A stretch of DNA of 23,128 nt. Origin: Erythrobacter sp. Lineage in GTDB: Bacteria > Pseudomonadota > Alphaproteobacteria > Sphingomonadales > Sphingomonadaceae. The notes under the pieces are model-generated. The model was not told where the DNA came from. It worked only from the letters and a program-made list of their open reading frames with translations, and made no database searches. Positions 14,913 to 21,794 of the stretch are shown in pieces. Every line of letters starts with the position of its first letter. Position 1 is the stretch's first letter. The translations under genes were made by a program, and so were the position numbers. Location of the stretch: positions 1-23,128 of the forward strand of contig JANQTR010000045.1 in assembly GCA_030731635.1 (NCBI GenBank), written 5' to 3'.

Positions 14913-16646
14913 TTACGCCGCCAGCGAAATCGGGACGATCTCGCCTGCCAGGTACAGCTTTTTCGCCTTGGCGCGGCTCAGCTTGCCCGATGATGTGCGC
15001 GGCAGGGTGCGCGGAGGAACCAGTTCGACGATACAGCTCATGCCCGTGACCGACCGCACCTTGTCGGCGATCTGATCGCGCAGGCGCACGCGCTCTTCGG
15101 GGTCGGAAACCTTGCAATGCACCAGTACAGCGGGGGCTTCTTCGCCGTTTTCCATTTCGATCGAAAATGCCGCGATGTCGCCGTGATTGAAGCCGGGCAG
15201 CTGTTCCACCGCCCATTCAATGTCCTGCGGCCAGTGGTTCTTGCCGTTGATGATGATCATGTCCTTCGCCCGGCCGACGATGAACAGATAGCCATTGGCG
15301 GTGTAACCCATGTCGCCAGTGTCGAGCCAGCCATCCACCAGGCAATCGGCGGTCGCATCGGCGTTGCGGAAATAGGAATGCATTACGCTCGGGCCCCGGC
15401 ACCAGACCTTGCCGATCTGATGATCGCCGCGGCGGTCACCATCTTCACCCCGGATGGCAACGTCCATATCGGGCAGGGCCTTGCCGCAATTGACAATCGC
15501 CCGGTACCGGGCCGGGCGGCTGATATCGCGCGGCGCGCCCGACAGGCGTTCTTCCTCAACCAGTTCGACCCGGATACCTTCGCCCGGCGGCATCACGGTG
15601 ACAGCCAGCACCGCTTCGGCGAGGCCATAAGACGGCGTGAAGGCGGCGGCCTTGAACCCGGCACCGGCAAAGGCGTTGACGAAGCTTTGCATCACATCCG
15701 GGCGGATCATGTCCGCGCCATTGCCTGCAATCCGCCAGCGCGACAGGTCGAACCGTTCGGCCACGTTGCTCTGGCTGGAAATGCGGCGCGCGCAGATATC
15801 GTATCCAAAGGTCGGGGAGTATGAGAGCGTGTTGCCCGGATTGCGGCTGATCATGTCGAGCCACGCCAGCGGCCGGCGCGCAAAGGCATCAGGCTTCAGG
15901 TAATCGCCCGACACCTGATTTGCGATCAATGACAGCAGGCAGCCGACCAATCCCATATCGTGATACCACGGCAGCCAGCTGACGCAGCGATCGTTGACGC
16001 CCAGTTCCATCGTGGTGGAATGGCCATAAAGATTGTGCAGCAGCGCGCGGTGGGTCACCGCCACGCCAGTGGGGAAACGGGTCGATCCGGACGAATATTG
16101 CAGGTAGCAGATATCATCGGGCGCGGCCTGCGGCAGGTCGCAATCGGGCGCCGGGCGCTGGCTGAAATCCTGCCAGCTTTCCGATGCGCACCCCTGCCGT
16201 GCGGCGGCAGCCGATGCCATTTCGGCGATTTCTTCGGGGTAGAGCAGGACTTTGGGATCAGAGCTTTGCAGCTGGATCGCCAGCTGTTCGATGAAGCTTT
16301 CCTTGCCACCGAACGTCGTCGGCAGCGGCAATGGCACCGGCCACGCGCCAACATAGACACAGGCGCAGAACAGTGCGGCAAAATCCGCCCCGGTTTCCGC
16401 GATCAGGGCAACCCGGTCCTGTTTGCCGATGCCCGCGGCAATCAGGCGGCGCGCCATCACCAGAGCATCTTCGCGCATTTCCGAATAGGGATAGACCCGC
16501 GCCAATTCCCCGCGCATGTCGTGGAAATTAAGCCCCTTGCGGCTTTGTGCAGCGTAATCGATCGCGTCGTTGAAGGTTGCAAATTGCGCACGAATCCGTG
16601 GCAGGTCGCAATCATTCGGCGTCGGCGTTAAAACGGCGTCGGTCAT
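14913..16646 (-). CDS. Fatty acyl-AMP ligase (FAAL-like adenylate-forming enzyme)
   Basis: 577 residues, the usual FAAL length. It activates a fatty acid with ATP to an acyl-adenylate. Motifs in order: P-loop YLQYSSGSTRFPTG (181-194), whose SGSTRxPxG form is typical of FAALs rather than the PKG of acyl-CoA ligases; SWLPWYHDMGLVG (223-235); RIAGNGADMIRP (305-316); FTPSYGLAEAVL (336-347); DGWLDTGD (438-445); GRAKDMIIINGKN (458-470); and the C-terminal catalytic Lys555 in RTSSGKLSR. FAALs normally hand the acyl group to a carrier protein, but no acyl-carrier protein, PKS or NRPS gene is in the window. In sphingomonads such ligases can also serve sphingolipid synthesis; that is inference. No clear Shine-Dalgarno precedes ATG 16646. 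Confidence 0.87.
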   Translation of the reverse strand: MTDAVLTPTPNDCDLPRIRAQFATFNDAIDYAAQSRKGLNFHDMRGELARVYPYSEMREDALVMARRLIAAGIGKQDRVALIAETGADFAALFCACVYVGAWPVPLPLPTTFGGKESFIEQLAIQLQSSDPKVLLYPEEIAEMASAAAARQGCASESWQDFSQRPAPDCDLPQAAPDDICYLQYSSGSTRFPTGVAVTHRALLHNLYGHSTTMELGVNDRCVSWLPWYHDMGLVGCLLSLIANQVSGDYLKPDAFARRPLAWLDMISRNPGNTLSYSPTFGYDICARRISSQSNVAERFDLSRWRIAGNGADMIRPDVMQSFVNAFAGAGFKAAAFTPSYGLAEAVLAVTVMPPGEGIRVELVEEERLSGAPRDISRPARYRAIVNCGKALPDMDVAIRGEDGDRRGDHQIGKVWCRGPSVMHSYFRNADATADCLVDGWLDTGDMGYTANGYLFIVGRAKDMIIINGKNHWPQDIEWAVEQLPGFNHGDIAAFSIEMENGEEAPAVLVHCKVSDPEERVRLRDQIADKVRSVTGMSCIVELVPPRTLPRTSSGKLSRAKAKKLYLAGEIVPISLAA

Positions 16647-16789
16647 AATTTTCAGCGATACCCGTCAGTTGCGGCGCGTCTTGAAGCGTTGTCTCGCCCG
16701 CGCACTAGCGTAACCCTGTCAAGCCAGTCATAGTCTGGCAATGTCCCATGTTTCGCATTTAGTCTGGAAGGTGGCACGAATAAGGCGAA

Positions 16790-17452
16790 ATGGTTTCACG
16801 TAAAGCGAATTCGTCATCGTCCGGTCTTGGTACAAGGGACGATTCCGGGCGGCAACGCCGGGACCAAAAGCGGGTGAAGCCGCCGCTGAACCCGGCTGCC
16901 TTGCGCGATCTGGCCCTGCATTATGCCGCCCGGTTTGCCACCACGGGTGCCCGGCTCGAAGCCTATCTGGCGCGCAAGCTGAAAGAACGCGGGGTGGCTG
17001 AAGATGATGACGGGCGCAGCGTGCCGATCGATATTCCCGCGCTCGTCGCGCGGCTGGTGGAACTGGGGTATGTCGATGATGATGCCTATGCCCGGGCGCG
17101 GGCGCGCGATCTGGGCGCGCGCGGTTACGGCGGGCGGCGGGTCGAACAGGTGTTACGCTTTGCCGGGGTCGATGAAGGCCTTCGTCAGGCCCATGCTCCG
17201 GGAGAGGCGGCCAGCCGCCGCGCCGCCGCGCTGATGGCGCAGAAAAAGCGGCTTGGCCCGTGGAGCACAGTGCGCGCGGAAAGCGACGATCCGCTGGCGC
17301 GGCGCAAGGCGCATGATAAAGCCGTTGCAGCAATGCTGCGCGCAGGCCACGATTACGCACTCGTGAAATTCATTCTTGGCGCGGCCAGCGCCGAGGATAT
17401 CGAACAATGGCTGGATGAAGCAGCCGATCAGGAAGAGGCAGACCGATGGTAG
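16790..17452 (+). CDS. recX: RecX-family regulator of RecA
   Basis: 220 residues. RecX binds RecA filaments and limits recombination and SOS activity. The protein has a disordered, basic N-terminus (about 1-35) and then helical three-helix repeats: LRDLALHYAARFATTGARLEAYLARKL, LVARLVELGYVDDDAYARARARDL with the conserved LGYVDD, and GGRRVEQVLRFAGV. A more divergent C-terminal repeat ends in FILGAASAEDIEQWLDE. AAGG precedes the ATG by 4 nt, slightly close. The gene overlaps the following lipoprotein gene by 7 nt. recA itself is not in the window. The divergent upstream region holds the dyad GCCAG-N7-CTGGC at 16723-16739. Confidence 0.85.
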   Translation: MVSRKANSSSSGLGTRDDSGRQRRDQKRVKPPLNPAALRDLALHYAARFATTGARLEAYLARKLKERGVAEDDDGRSVPIDIPALVARLVELGYVDDDAYARARARDLGARGYGGRRVEQVLRFAGVDEGLRQAHAPGEAASRRAAALMAQKKRLGPWSTVRAESDDPLARRKAHDKAVAAMLRAGHDYALVKFILGAASAEDIEQWLDEAADQEEADRW

Positions 17453-17967
17453 GGATGAAAATGCTGACAGGTGCACTCGCGGCGGCGGCACTGGCACTGG
17501 TAGCCTGTTCCCCCAGCGAAGGCGGCACTGCGCGGGCGCAGGCGCCGGCAGCCGTCGCCAGCGCCGACAAGGCACGGCATCCGGTGTCCGGCCTTGAGGT
17601 GATCGATCTGGAGGTGGAACGCGGCAGCAAGACACTGCCGTTCAAGGTCGAACTCGCCGCCAGTCCCGAAGCGCAATCGAAAGGCCTGATGTTCCGCACC
17701 GAACTGGGCGATAATGAAGGGATGCTGTTCCCGTCCGCCGCGCCCGAGCCGCGCAGTTTCTGGATGAAGAATACCCCGCTGTCGCTCGACATCATCTTTG
17801 TCGGCGCTGATGGCAAGATCAGCAATATTGCGGCCAATACTGTGCCCTATTCGCTCGATTCGGTGTCATCTTCTGGCTTTGCCATCGCGGTGCTGGAATT
17901 GCGTGCAGGCCGGGCGAAAGAGCTTGGGATCGTGCCTGGGGATCGGGTGATTTGGCAGGGTCCTTGA
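17446..17967 (+). CDS. DUF192 lipoprotein
   Basis: 173 residues. An N-terminal signal (MVGMKMLTGALAAAALALVAC) ends in a lipobox with Cys21, predicting a lipid-anchored envelope protein. The DUF192 domain (about 58-172) shows QSKGLMFRTELGDNEGMLF, then FWMKNTPLSLDIIFV, then GFAIAVLELRAGRAKELGI. The biochemical role of DUF192 is unknown. ATG 17446 is chosen because GAGG lies 7 nt upstream. ATGs at 17455 and 17461 have no usable site. The 7-nt overlap with recX suggests translational coupling, though the two functions have no obvious link. Confidence 0.85.
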   Translation: MVGMKMLTGALAAAALALVACSPSEGGTARAQAPAAVASADKARHPVSGLEVIDLEVERGSKTLPFKVELAASPEAQSKGLMFRTELGDNEGMLFPSAAPEPRSFWMKNTPLSLDIIFVGADGKISNIAANTVPYSLDSVSSSGFAIAVLELRAGRAKELGIVPGDRVIWQGP

Positions 17968-18263
17968 GATCCGCAGCCCATCCGGGCTGCGAAATCCTCG
18001 CGCCTTCGGCGCTGCGGGCGCCTGCGGGCGGGCGGCCGTCCTTGCGGCCGCTTCGCGACCGATCCCCTTGCCAAAAGCATGGGTGGACGCAGGAACGGCC
18101 CGCCGCAGGACGGGTCGCAAGCGCGACCGCGCGACCGCAGCGATGTGACCTTCCGGTCGCATGAGCGAGGACATCACGCGCCGAAGCGCGTGCGCAAACA
18201 AGAACGCACCCTCCCCCACATCCAGTCTTGGCGCTGGAAACGTATTCCGCTAGGCGCGCAGCC
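17968..18263. repeat. Hairpin-rich intergenic segment, candidate dispersed repeat
   Basis: A 296-base gap with an unusual density of perfect dyads: CGCAGCCC-N4-GGGCTGCG (17972-17991), GCGCC-N3-GGCGC (18000-18012), GCGGCCG-N6-CGGCCGC (18032-18051) and CACGCGC-N4-GCGCGTG (18175-18192). It also has direct repeats: TGCGGGCG at 18013 and 18023, and a tandem GCGCGACC (18121-18136). GCGACCG appears at 18055, 18123 and 18131, facing its complement at 18154-18160. None of the hairpins has a T run. No convincing gene was seen: minus-strand frames stay open through it but show only Arg/Ala/Pro-rich composition. The first hairpin could attenuate or stabilise the DUF192 transcript. Confidence 0.5.
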
Positions 18264-18707
18264 ATGGGTATCCTTGCAAAGATCTTCACCTGGTGGGACG
18301 GCGCGACCTTTGGCACGCAGTTGTGGGCCAGCCGTGCCGGCGGCGAGCATGTCGGCACTGATGGCGCGGGCAACAAATATTACCGCGCCAAACCCAAGTC
18401 CGGGTCCAAGGCGGGCGGGCTCGCTGATGGCTCGTACACCAGCCGTGACAAGCGCTGGGTGATCTACAACGGCGCCAATGATGCCAGCCGCGTTCCGGCT
18501 GAATGGCATGGATGGCTGCACGGCACCTATGATGACGTGCCCGAAAGCCACCTGCCCCCGCCCAAGATCTGGGAGGCGGATTACACTCCCAATGCCACCG
18601 GCACCGCGCAAGCATACTACCCGCAAGGCGCGTTGGAGCGCGGAGGTCAGCGTGCCCGTGCGGTGGGGGACTACGAAGCGTGGACGCCCGGCGGCACGGA
18701 CAGCTGA
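18264..18707 (+). CDS. NADH:ubiquinone oxidoreductase accessory subunit NDUFA12
   Basis: 147 residues. It matches the NDUFA12 (B17.2) accessory subunit of respiratory complex I, found in mitochondria and alphaproteobacteria. Visible conserved features: ILAKIFTWWDGATFGTQLW, VGTDGAGNKYYRAK, DKRWVIYNGANDASRVPAEWHGWLH and a late YYPQGALERGGQRARAVGDYEAW. It acts on the membrane-facing arm of complex I in assembly or stability. The frame opens upstream at TTG 18228, but ATG 18264 begins the conserved part. AGG lies about 10 nt upstream. The main nuo genes are not in the window, as is usual for this subunit. The DUF2155 gene follows 5 nt after its stop. Confidence 0.93.
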   Translation: MGILAKIFTWWDGATFGTQLWASRAGGEHVGTDGAGNKYYRAKPKSGSKAGGLADGSYTSRDKRWVIYNGANDASRVPAEWHGWLHGTYDDVPESHLPPPKIWEADYTPNATGTAQAYYPQGALERGGQRARAVGDYEAWTPGGTDS

Positions 18708-18712
18708 GGCGC

Positions 18713-19324
18713 ATGGTGCGGGCGTCTCTTCTGGCAGCGCCTGTGATGGGCGCCGCGTTGATGCTGGCGGCTTGCGGCGATCCTGCGGCTGATCCGGCGA
18801 CGGTCACCGTTCCGATCGATCAATCCGCAGTCGCGCCAGCCCCAAGCGGCAAGAGCACAGAATCTGACCCTGCGGCGGATTCGACCAATGATTACGGCGC
18901 AACCCCGATGGAAGAGCGCGTGGCGGTGATCGGGCTGCTCAACAAACGCAACAATGTCTCGCAAGACATCAGCTTGAAGCCCGGCGAGGCGCGCGAAATC
19001 GGCCCGGTGATCATCCGCCTGTCGGCGTGTGAACGCACCGCCCCATGGGAATTGCCGCAGGAAACCGGCGCTTTCGTGCAGGTCGATATCCGTGAACGCG
19101 GGAAGCAGCAGCACACACGCGTATTTTCCGGCTGGCTGTTCCGCGAATCACCCAGCCTCAATGTGATCGAACACCCGGTCTATGATGTCTGGGTCAAGGA
19201 TTGCACGATGCGCTTTCCGGGCGAAGAAGGCTCGACCGCAGCCGATAAACCGGCCAAGGGCAAGCCTGCCCCTGCCGTGGAGGCCCCTGCCCCAGCCCCT
19301 GTCGCCCCTGCTCCGGCTGCATAA
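18713..19324 (+). CDS. DUF2155 lipoprotein
   Basis: 203 residues. The signal peptide MVRASLLAAPVMGAALMLAAC ends in a lipobox with Cys21. After a Ser/Ala/Pro-rich linker the DUF2155 domain shows ERVAVIGLLNKRNNVSQDI, FVQVDIRERGKQQHTRVFSGWLFRESPSLNVIEHPVYDVWVKDC. Its function is unknown. ATG 18713 sits 5 nt after the NDUFA12 stop, with GAGG close upstream. A GTG at 18680 would add 11 residues and overlap NDUFA12. The final 30 or so residues are a Pro/Ala-rich tail (AVEAPAPAPVAPAPAA) encoded where the gene overlaps the end of aat on the other strand. Confidence 0.85.
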   Translation: MVRASLLAAPVMGAALMLAACGDPAADPATVTVPIDQSAVAPAPSGKSTESDPAADSTNDYGATPMEERVAVIGLLNKRNNVSQDISLKPGEAREIGPVIIRLSACERTAPWELPQETGAFVQVDIRERGKQQHTRVFSGWLFRESPSLNVIEHPVYDVWVKDCTMRFPGEEGSTAADKPAKGKPAPAVEAPAPAPVAPAPAA

Positions 19325-19974
19325 CCTTCATTGAACCGGCGCCACGCTGTGCCAAGGCTGCTGCGCGGTTGGCCCTGGGCTTCGACGATCAGCCGCCGGT
19401 AGTCAGCCTGCGCGATTTCAGTTGCGCCCATTGAGCGCAGATGTTCCGTCATGAACTGGCAATCGAGCAGCGCAAACCCTGCCTCTCGCAGCAAGGCTGC
19501 CAGCCAGGCGAGCGCCACTTTGCTGGCATCGGGCACACGGCTGAACATGCTTTCCCCGCAGAATGTTCGGTCAAAGCTGACCCCGTAAAGCCCGCCCACC
19601 AGCACCGGCGCGCCATCATCGCCCGGCTGCCAGCATTCAACCGAATGGGCATGGCCCGCGCGGTGCAGGCCGATATAGGATTGCACGATACGTTCGCTGA
19701 TCCAGGTTTCGGGATGATCGGTGCGCGGCAGGGCGCAGGCGCGCACCACGGCTTCGAACGCGCGATCCACCGTCACCGCAAACCGATCCGCCCGCAGCAC
19801 CTTGCGCAAGGATTTTGACAGATGCAGCCCATCCAGCGGGATGATCGCCCGTTCGCGCGGTTCGACCCAGAACACCTCGGGATCATCGCGCCGGTCCGCC
19901 ATCGGGAAAATGCCGCTGCGATAGGCAAGCAGCAAGGTTTCAACCGGGATCGGAGGGCGCGTGGGAGAGTGCAT
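19180..19974 (-). CDS. aat: Leucyl/phenylalanyl-tRNA--protein transferase
   Basis: 264 residues. It transfers Leu or Phe from tRNA to N-terminal Arg or Lys of proteins, marking them for ClpS/ClpAP degradation in the cytoplasm. Motifs: LLLAYRSGIFPMAD near the start, FWVEPRERAIIPLDGLHLSKSLRK, GGLYGVSFDRTFCGESMFS and LLDCQFMTEHLRSMGA. ATG 19974 (MHSPTRPPIP) is preferred. The frame opens at 20046, but those residues do not look like the family. The last 48 residues, from GYAAGAGATG on, are Gly/Ala-rich and lie wholly inside the overlap with the DUF2155 gene, so the family core ends about where the overlap begins. Confidence 0.92.
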   Translation of the reverse strand: MHSPTRPPIPVETLLLAYRSGIFPMADRRDDPEVFWVEPRERAIIPLDGLHLSKSLRKVLRADRFAVTVDRAFEAVVRACALPRTDHPETWISERIVQSYIGLHRAGHAHSVECWQPGDDGAPVLVGGLYGVSFDRTFCGESMFSRVPDASKVALAWLAALLREAGFALLDCQFMTEHLRSMGATEIAQADYRRLIVEAQGQPRSSLGTAWRRFNEGYAAGAGATGAGAGASTAGAGLPLAGLSAAVEPSSPGKRIVQSLTQTS

Positions 19975-20045
19975 GGTTAATGCACGGGATACCTTCGCTG
20001 GCCCGGCGTTGCCAGCGCGAACACGCATTGGGGTGGCAAATAGCA

Positions 20046-20074
20046 TTGCCTAACGTCGGAGCGTCGGATAAAGG
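20046..20074 (+). promoter_or_regulatory. Possible promoter of tRNA-Trp
   Basis: TTGCCT (20046-20051) is followed after 17 nt by TAAAGG (20069-20074), 18 nt ahead of the tRNA. A GC-rich discriminator (GCGCGCC) follows, as is common at stable-RNA promoters under stringent control. The -10 box is imperfect. Confidence 0.35.
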
Positions 20075-20092
20075 GCGCGCCTGCCGCAATGC

Positions 20093-20168
20093 AGGGGTGT
20101 AGCTCAGTTGGTAGAGCATCGGTCTCCAAAACCGAGGGCCTGCGGTTCGAGTCCGCACACCCCTGCCA
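20093..20168 (+). tRNA. tRNA-Trp (CCA anticodon)
   Basis: A 76-nt cloverleaf can be folded by eye. The acceptor stem AGGGGTG pairs with CACCCCT. The D arm is GCTCAGTTGGTAGAGC. The anticodon arm TCGGT-CTCCAAA-ACCGA carries CCA. The T arm is TGCGG-TTCGAGT-CCGCA. The 3' end is GCCA with CCA encoded. Placement just ahead of secE-nusG is common in alphaproteobacteria. Confidence 0.97.
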
Positions 20169-20197
20169 TTTTTGGTTCTTGAACCGGCACCCGCTGG

Positions 20198-20226
20198 TTG
20201 ATCCTCCCGGCCGATCCTCCATAATG
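20198..20226 (+). promoter_or_regulatory. Possible promoter for the 49-residue ORF (and secE-nusG)
   Basis: TTGATC (20198-20203) is followed after 16 nt by CATAAT (20220-20225), five of six matches to the -10 consensus. Transcription from here would give a leader of roughly 105 nt before the small ORF at 20340, and could continue into secE. Confidence 0.4.
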
Positions 20227-20256
20227 CTGCGCGTCATTGCTCCCTGCGCTCAACCC

Positions 20257-20280
20257 TCATCCTGCCGTTCATCCTGCCGC
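20257..20280 (+). repeat. Tandem 12-bp repeat in the leader of the small ORF
   Basis: TCATCCTGCCGT is followed directly by TCATCCTGCCGC, identical at 11 of 12 positions. It lies 60 nt ahead of the small ORF start. The role is unknown; regulator half-sites or simple slippage are both possible. Confidence 0.5.
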
Positions 20281-20339
20281 AAGCCGAACCGTGTATTCCT
20301 GTCGACGAACCGAATTTGTCGCAACACAGGAGACTTCGG

Positions 20340-20489
20340 ATGAGCGTCTATACCTTTCGTTCCTCGCGCCCTGATCAGTGGGTTAGCCCGCGTCCGACGC
20401 GTGATCCGGCGCGTGGCCGCGCGATTCACGGGCCACTGCGCCCGATGCAGCAGCCCGGTTTGCTTGAGCGGCTTCTGGCCCTGCGCTGA
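20340..20489 (+). CDS. Small protein of 49 residues between tRNA-Trp and secE
   Basis: A short ORF beginning MSVYTFRSSRPDQWVSP and ending LLERLLALR before TGA. AGGAG sits 7 nt before the ATG, one of the best ribosome binding sites in the window, and a plausible promoter lies about 115 nt upstream. The peptide is rich in Arg and Pro with no signal peptide or membrane segment. The ending GPLRPMQQPGLLERLLALR would form a short amphipathic helix. I do not recognise the family and assign no function. It could act in trans as a small basic protein, or in cis as a translated leader for secE-nusG, which begins 213 nt later. Composition and codon use look like those of the neighbouring genes. Confidence 0.6.
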   Translation: MSVYTFRSSRPDQWVSPRPTRDPARGRAIHGPLRPMQQPGLLERLLALR

Positions 20490-20702
20490 TTTGCCATAGT
20501 CCTCACAGTTCCTGGCCAATCCGCCGCATCGAAACATTGAGCAATCTTGCAATTGCCCGACGTCCGGCGTAATGGGTCTCCGTCTTTCCTGACATTGGTA
20601 GTGAATCATGCCCCTCCGGCGACCTTGTCCCGGACGGCGCGGCCCCCTACCTGAAAGCCGATTGGGACAGGCGCATGCATTACGCGAAGGAACAGGGCTG
20701 AC

Positions 20703-20945
20703 ATGGCCGATCAGAAAAATCCCGCAGAACCGCGGGTCGAAGAAAAGAAGCGCAAGACCTCGGTCGGCGAATTCTTCAATCAGGTGAAGGCCGAAACCAG
20801 AAAGATTGTCTGGCCGACTCGTGAAGAGACGGTCCGTACGGCGATCTTTGTGTTCATCTTCATGCTGATTCTGTCGCTGTTCTTCCTTGCCGTGGACAGC
20901 GCGTTTGGCGCGATCGTGCGCACCGCGATCGGCCTGCTGCAATAA
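20703..20945 (+). CDS. secE: Preprotein translocase subunit SecE
   Basis: 80 residues, the short single-helix form typical of most bacteria outside the enterics. It clamps the SecY channel in the inner membrane. A charged N-terminus leads to the conserved amphipathic EFFNQVKAETRKIVWPTREET, followed by one membrane helix (about 47-67). AGGG lies 5 nt ahead of the ATG. The 213 bases between the small ORF and secE hold no gene that I can support. nusG follows after 53 nt, the standard secE-nusG pair. Confidence 0.96.
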   Translation: MADQKNPAEPRVEEKKRKTSVGEFFNQVKAETRKIVWPTREETVRTAIFVFIFMLILSLFFLAVDSAFGAIVRTAIGLLQ

Positions 20946-20998
20946 GGCCTGCTGGCCGCAAACCTTCTGCCCGACAGACCAATTCTCAAGGACAATTC

Positions 20999-21535
20999 AT
21001 GGCTCGCTGGTACATTATTCACGCCTATTCCGGTTTCGAGAACAAGGTGCGCGACGCAATCATCAGCGAAGCCGAACGCCTCGGCCTGTCTGAAGGCGTT
21101 GAAGAAGTGCAGGTTCCCACCGAAACCATCACCGAAGTCAAGCGCGGCAAGAAGGTGCAGGTGGAGCGCAAGTTCATGCCCGGCTACGTGCTGGCCAAGC
21201 TGACCATGACCGATGATGTCTATCACCTGGTCAAGAACACCCCCAAGGTCACTGGCTTTCTGGGTTCAGGCAACAAACCGCAGCCGATTTCCGAGAAAGA
21301 AGCCTCGCGCTATTTCGGCGGCGTGGCAGCGGCGCAATCCGCGCCCAAGCGCGAAATCAGCGTCGACTACGAAATCGGCGATTCGGTCAAAGTGCTCGAT
21401 GGTCCGTTCGCAAGCTTCAACGGGATCGTCGAAGAACTCGATTTCGACAAGGCGAAGGTCAAGGTCAGCGTGTCGATCTTCGGCCGTGCGACCCCTGTCG
21501 AACTCGATTTCGAACACGTCGAACTGGCGAAATAG
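20999..21535 (+). CDS. nusG: Transcription termination/antitermination factor NusG
   Basis: 178 residues, the usual length. The N-terminal NGN domain starts RWYIIHAYSGFENKVRDAI and contains RKFMPGYVLAKL. This domain contacts RNA polymerase. The C-terminal KOW domain (about 122-178) contains GDSVKVLDGPFASFNGIVEEL and binds Rho or ribosomal protein S10. AAGGA lies 6 nt before the ATG. The gene is followed by a strong terminator rather than by rplK, so nusG is not co-transcribed with the L11 operon here. Confidence 0.97.
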   Translation: MARWYIIHAYSGFENKVRDAIISEAERLGLSEGVEEVQVPTETITEVKRGKKVQVERKFMPGYVLAKLTMTDDVYHLVKNTPKVTGFLGSGNKPQPISEKEASRYFGGVAAAQSAPKREISVDYEIGDSVKVLDGPFASFNGIVEELDFDKAKVKVSVSIFGRATPVELDFEHVELAK

Positions 21536-21600
21536 GCTTTCGCCTGATCGCCTGAATGGGCGCCAGAACGGCCCCTGACCCGATCAACGGATTAACAATC

Positions 21601-21632
21601 GGCCCGGCGGCCCTGAAACCGCCGGGCCTTTT
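21601..21632 (+). terminator. Rho-independent terminator after nusG
   Basis: A perfect 10-bp GC-rich stem, GGCCCGGCGG (21601-21610) with CCGCCGGGCC (21619-21628), has an 8-nt loop and is followed by TTTT. It lies 65 nt after the nusG stop and separates the secE-nusG unit from the aldehyde dehydrogenase gene. Confidence 0.93.
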
Positions 21633-21794
21633 GCTGTAAACACCACTCGACAGGTCGCCGCCGTGCGCGACTGACAGATTCGTCAGCGGCCCGCAGGCAA
21701 CGCAAAGATTGCGTTTTGCGATGCAACCCGCCACTTTCCCCGCGAGAGATAACGACTCCCCCCCAAGAGTCACAGGCACGAGAGAGGAATACAC

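Noticed and set aside
16694..16722. TTGACA on the minus strand ahead of the fatty acyl-AMP ligase as a promoter
   Set aside because: The -35 box (16722-16717) is perfect, but no -10-like hexamer is found at 15-19 nt spacing, so it was not listed as a feature.
17819..18376. Minus-strand open frame (185 codons) through the hairpin-rich gap and into NDUFA12
   Set aside because: It overlaps the ends of two real genes, has low-complexity Arg/Ala/Pro composition, and is better explained by the repeat structure itself.
20571..20701. Plus-strand frame between the small ORF and secE ending ...APYLKADWDRRMHYAKEQG
   Set aside because: The ending looks protein-like, but the frame has a stop at about 20570 and no start with a ribosome binding site. 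It could be a gene remnant, but there is too little to support it.
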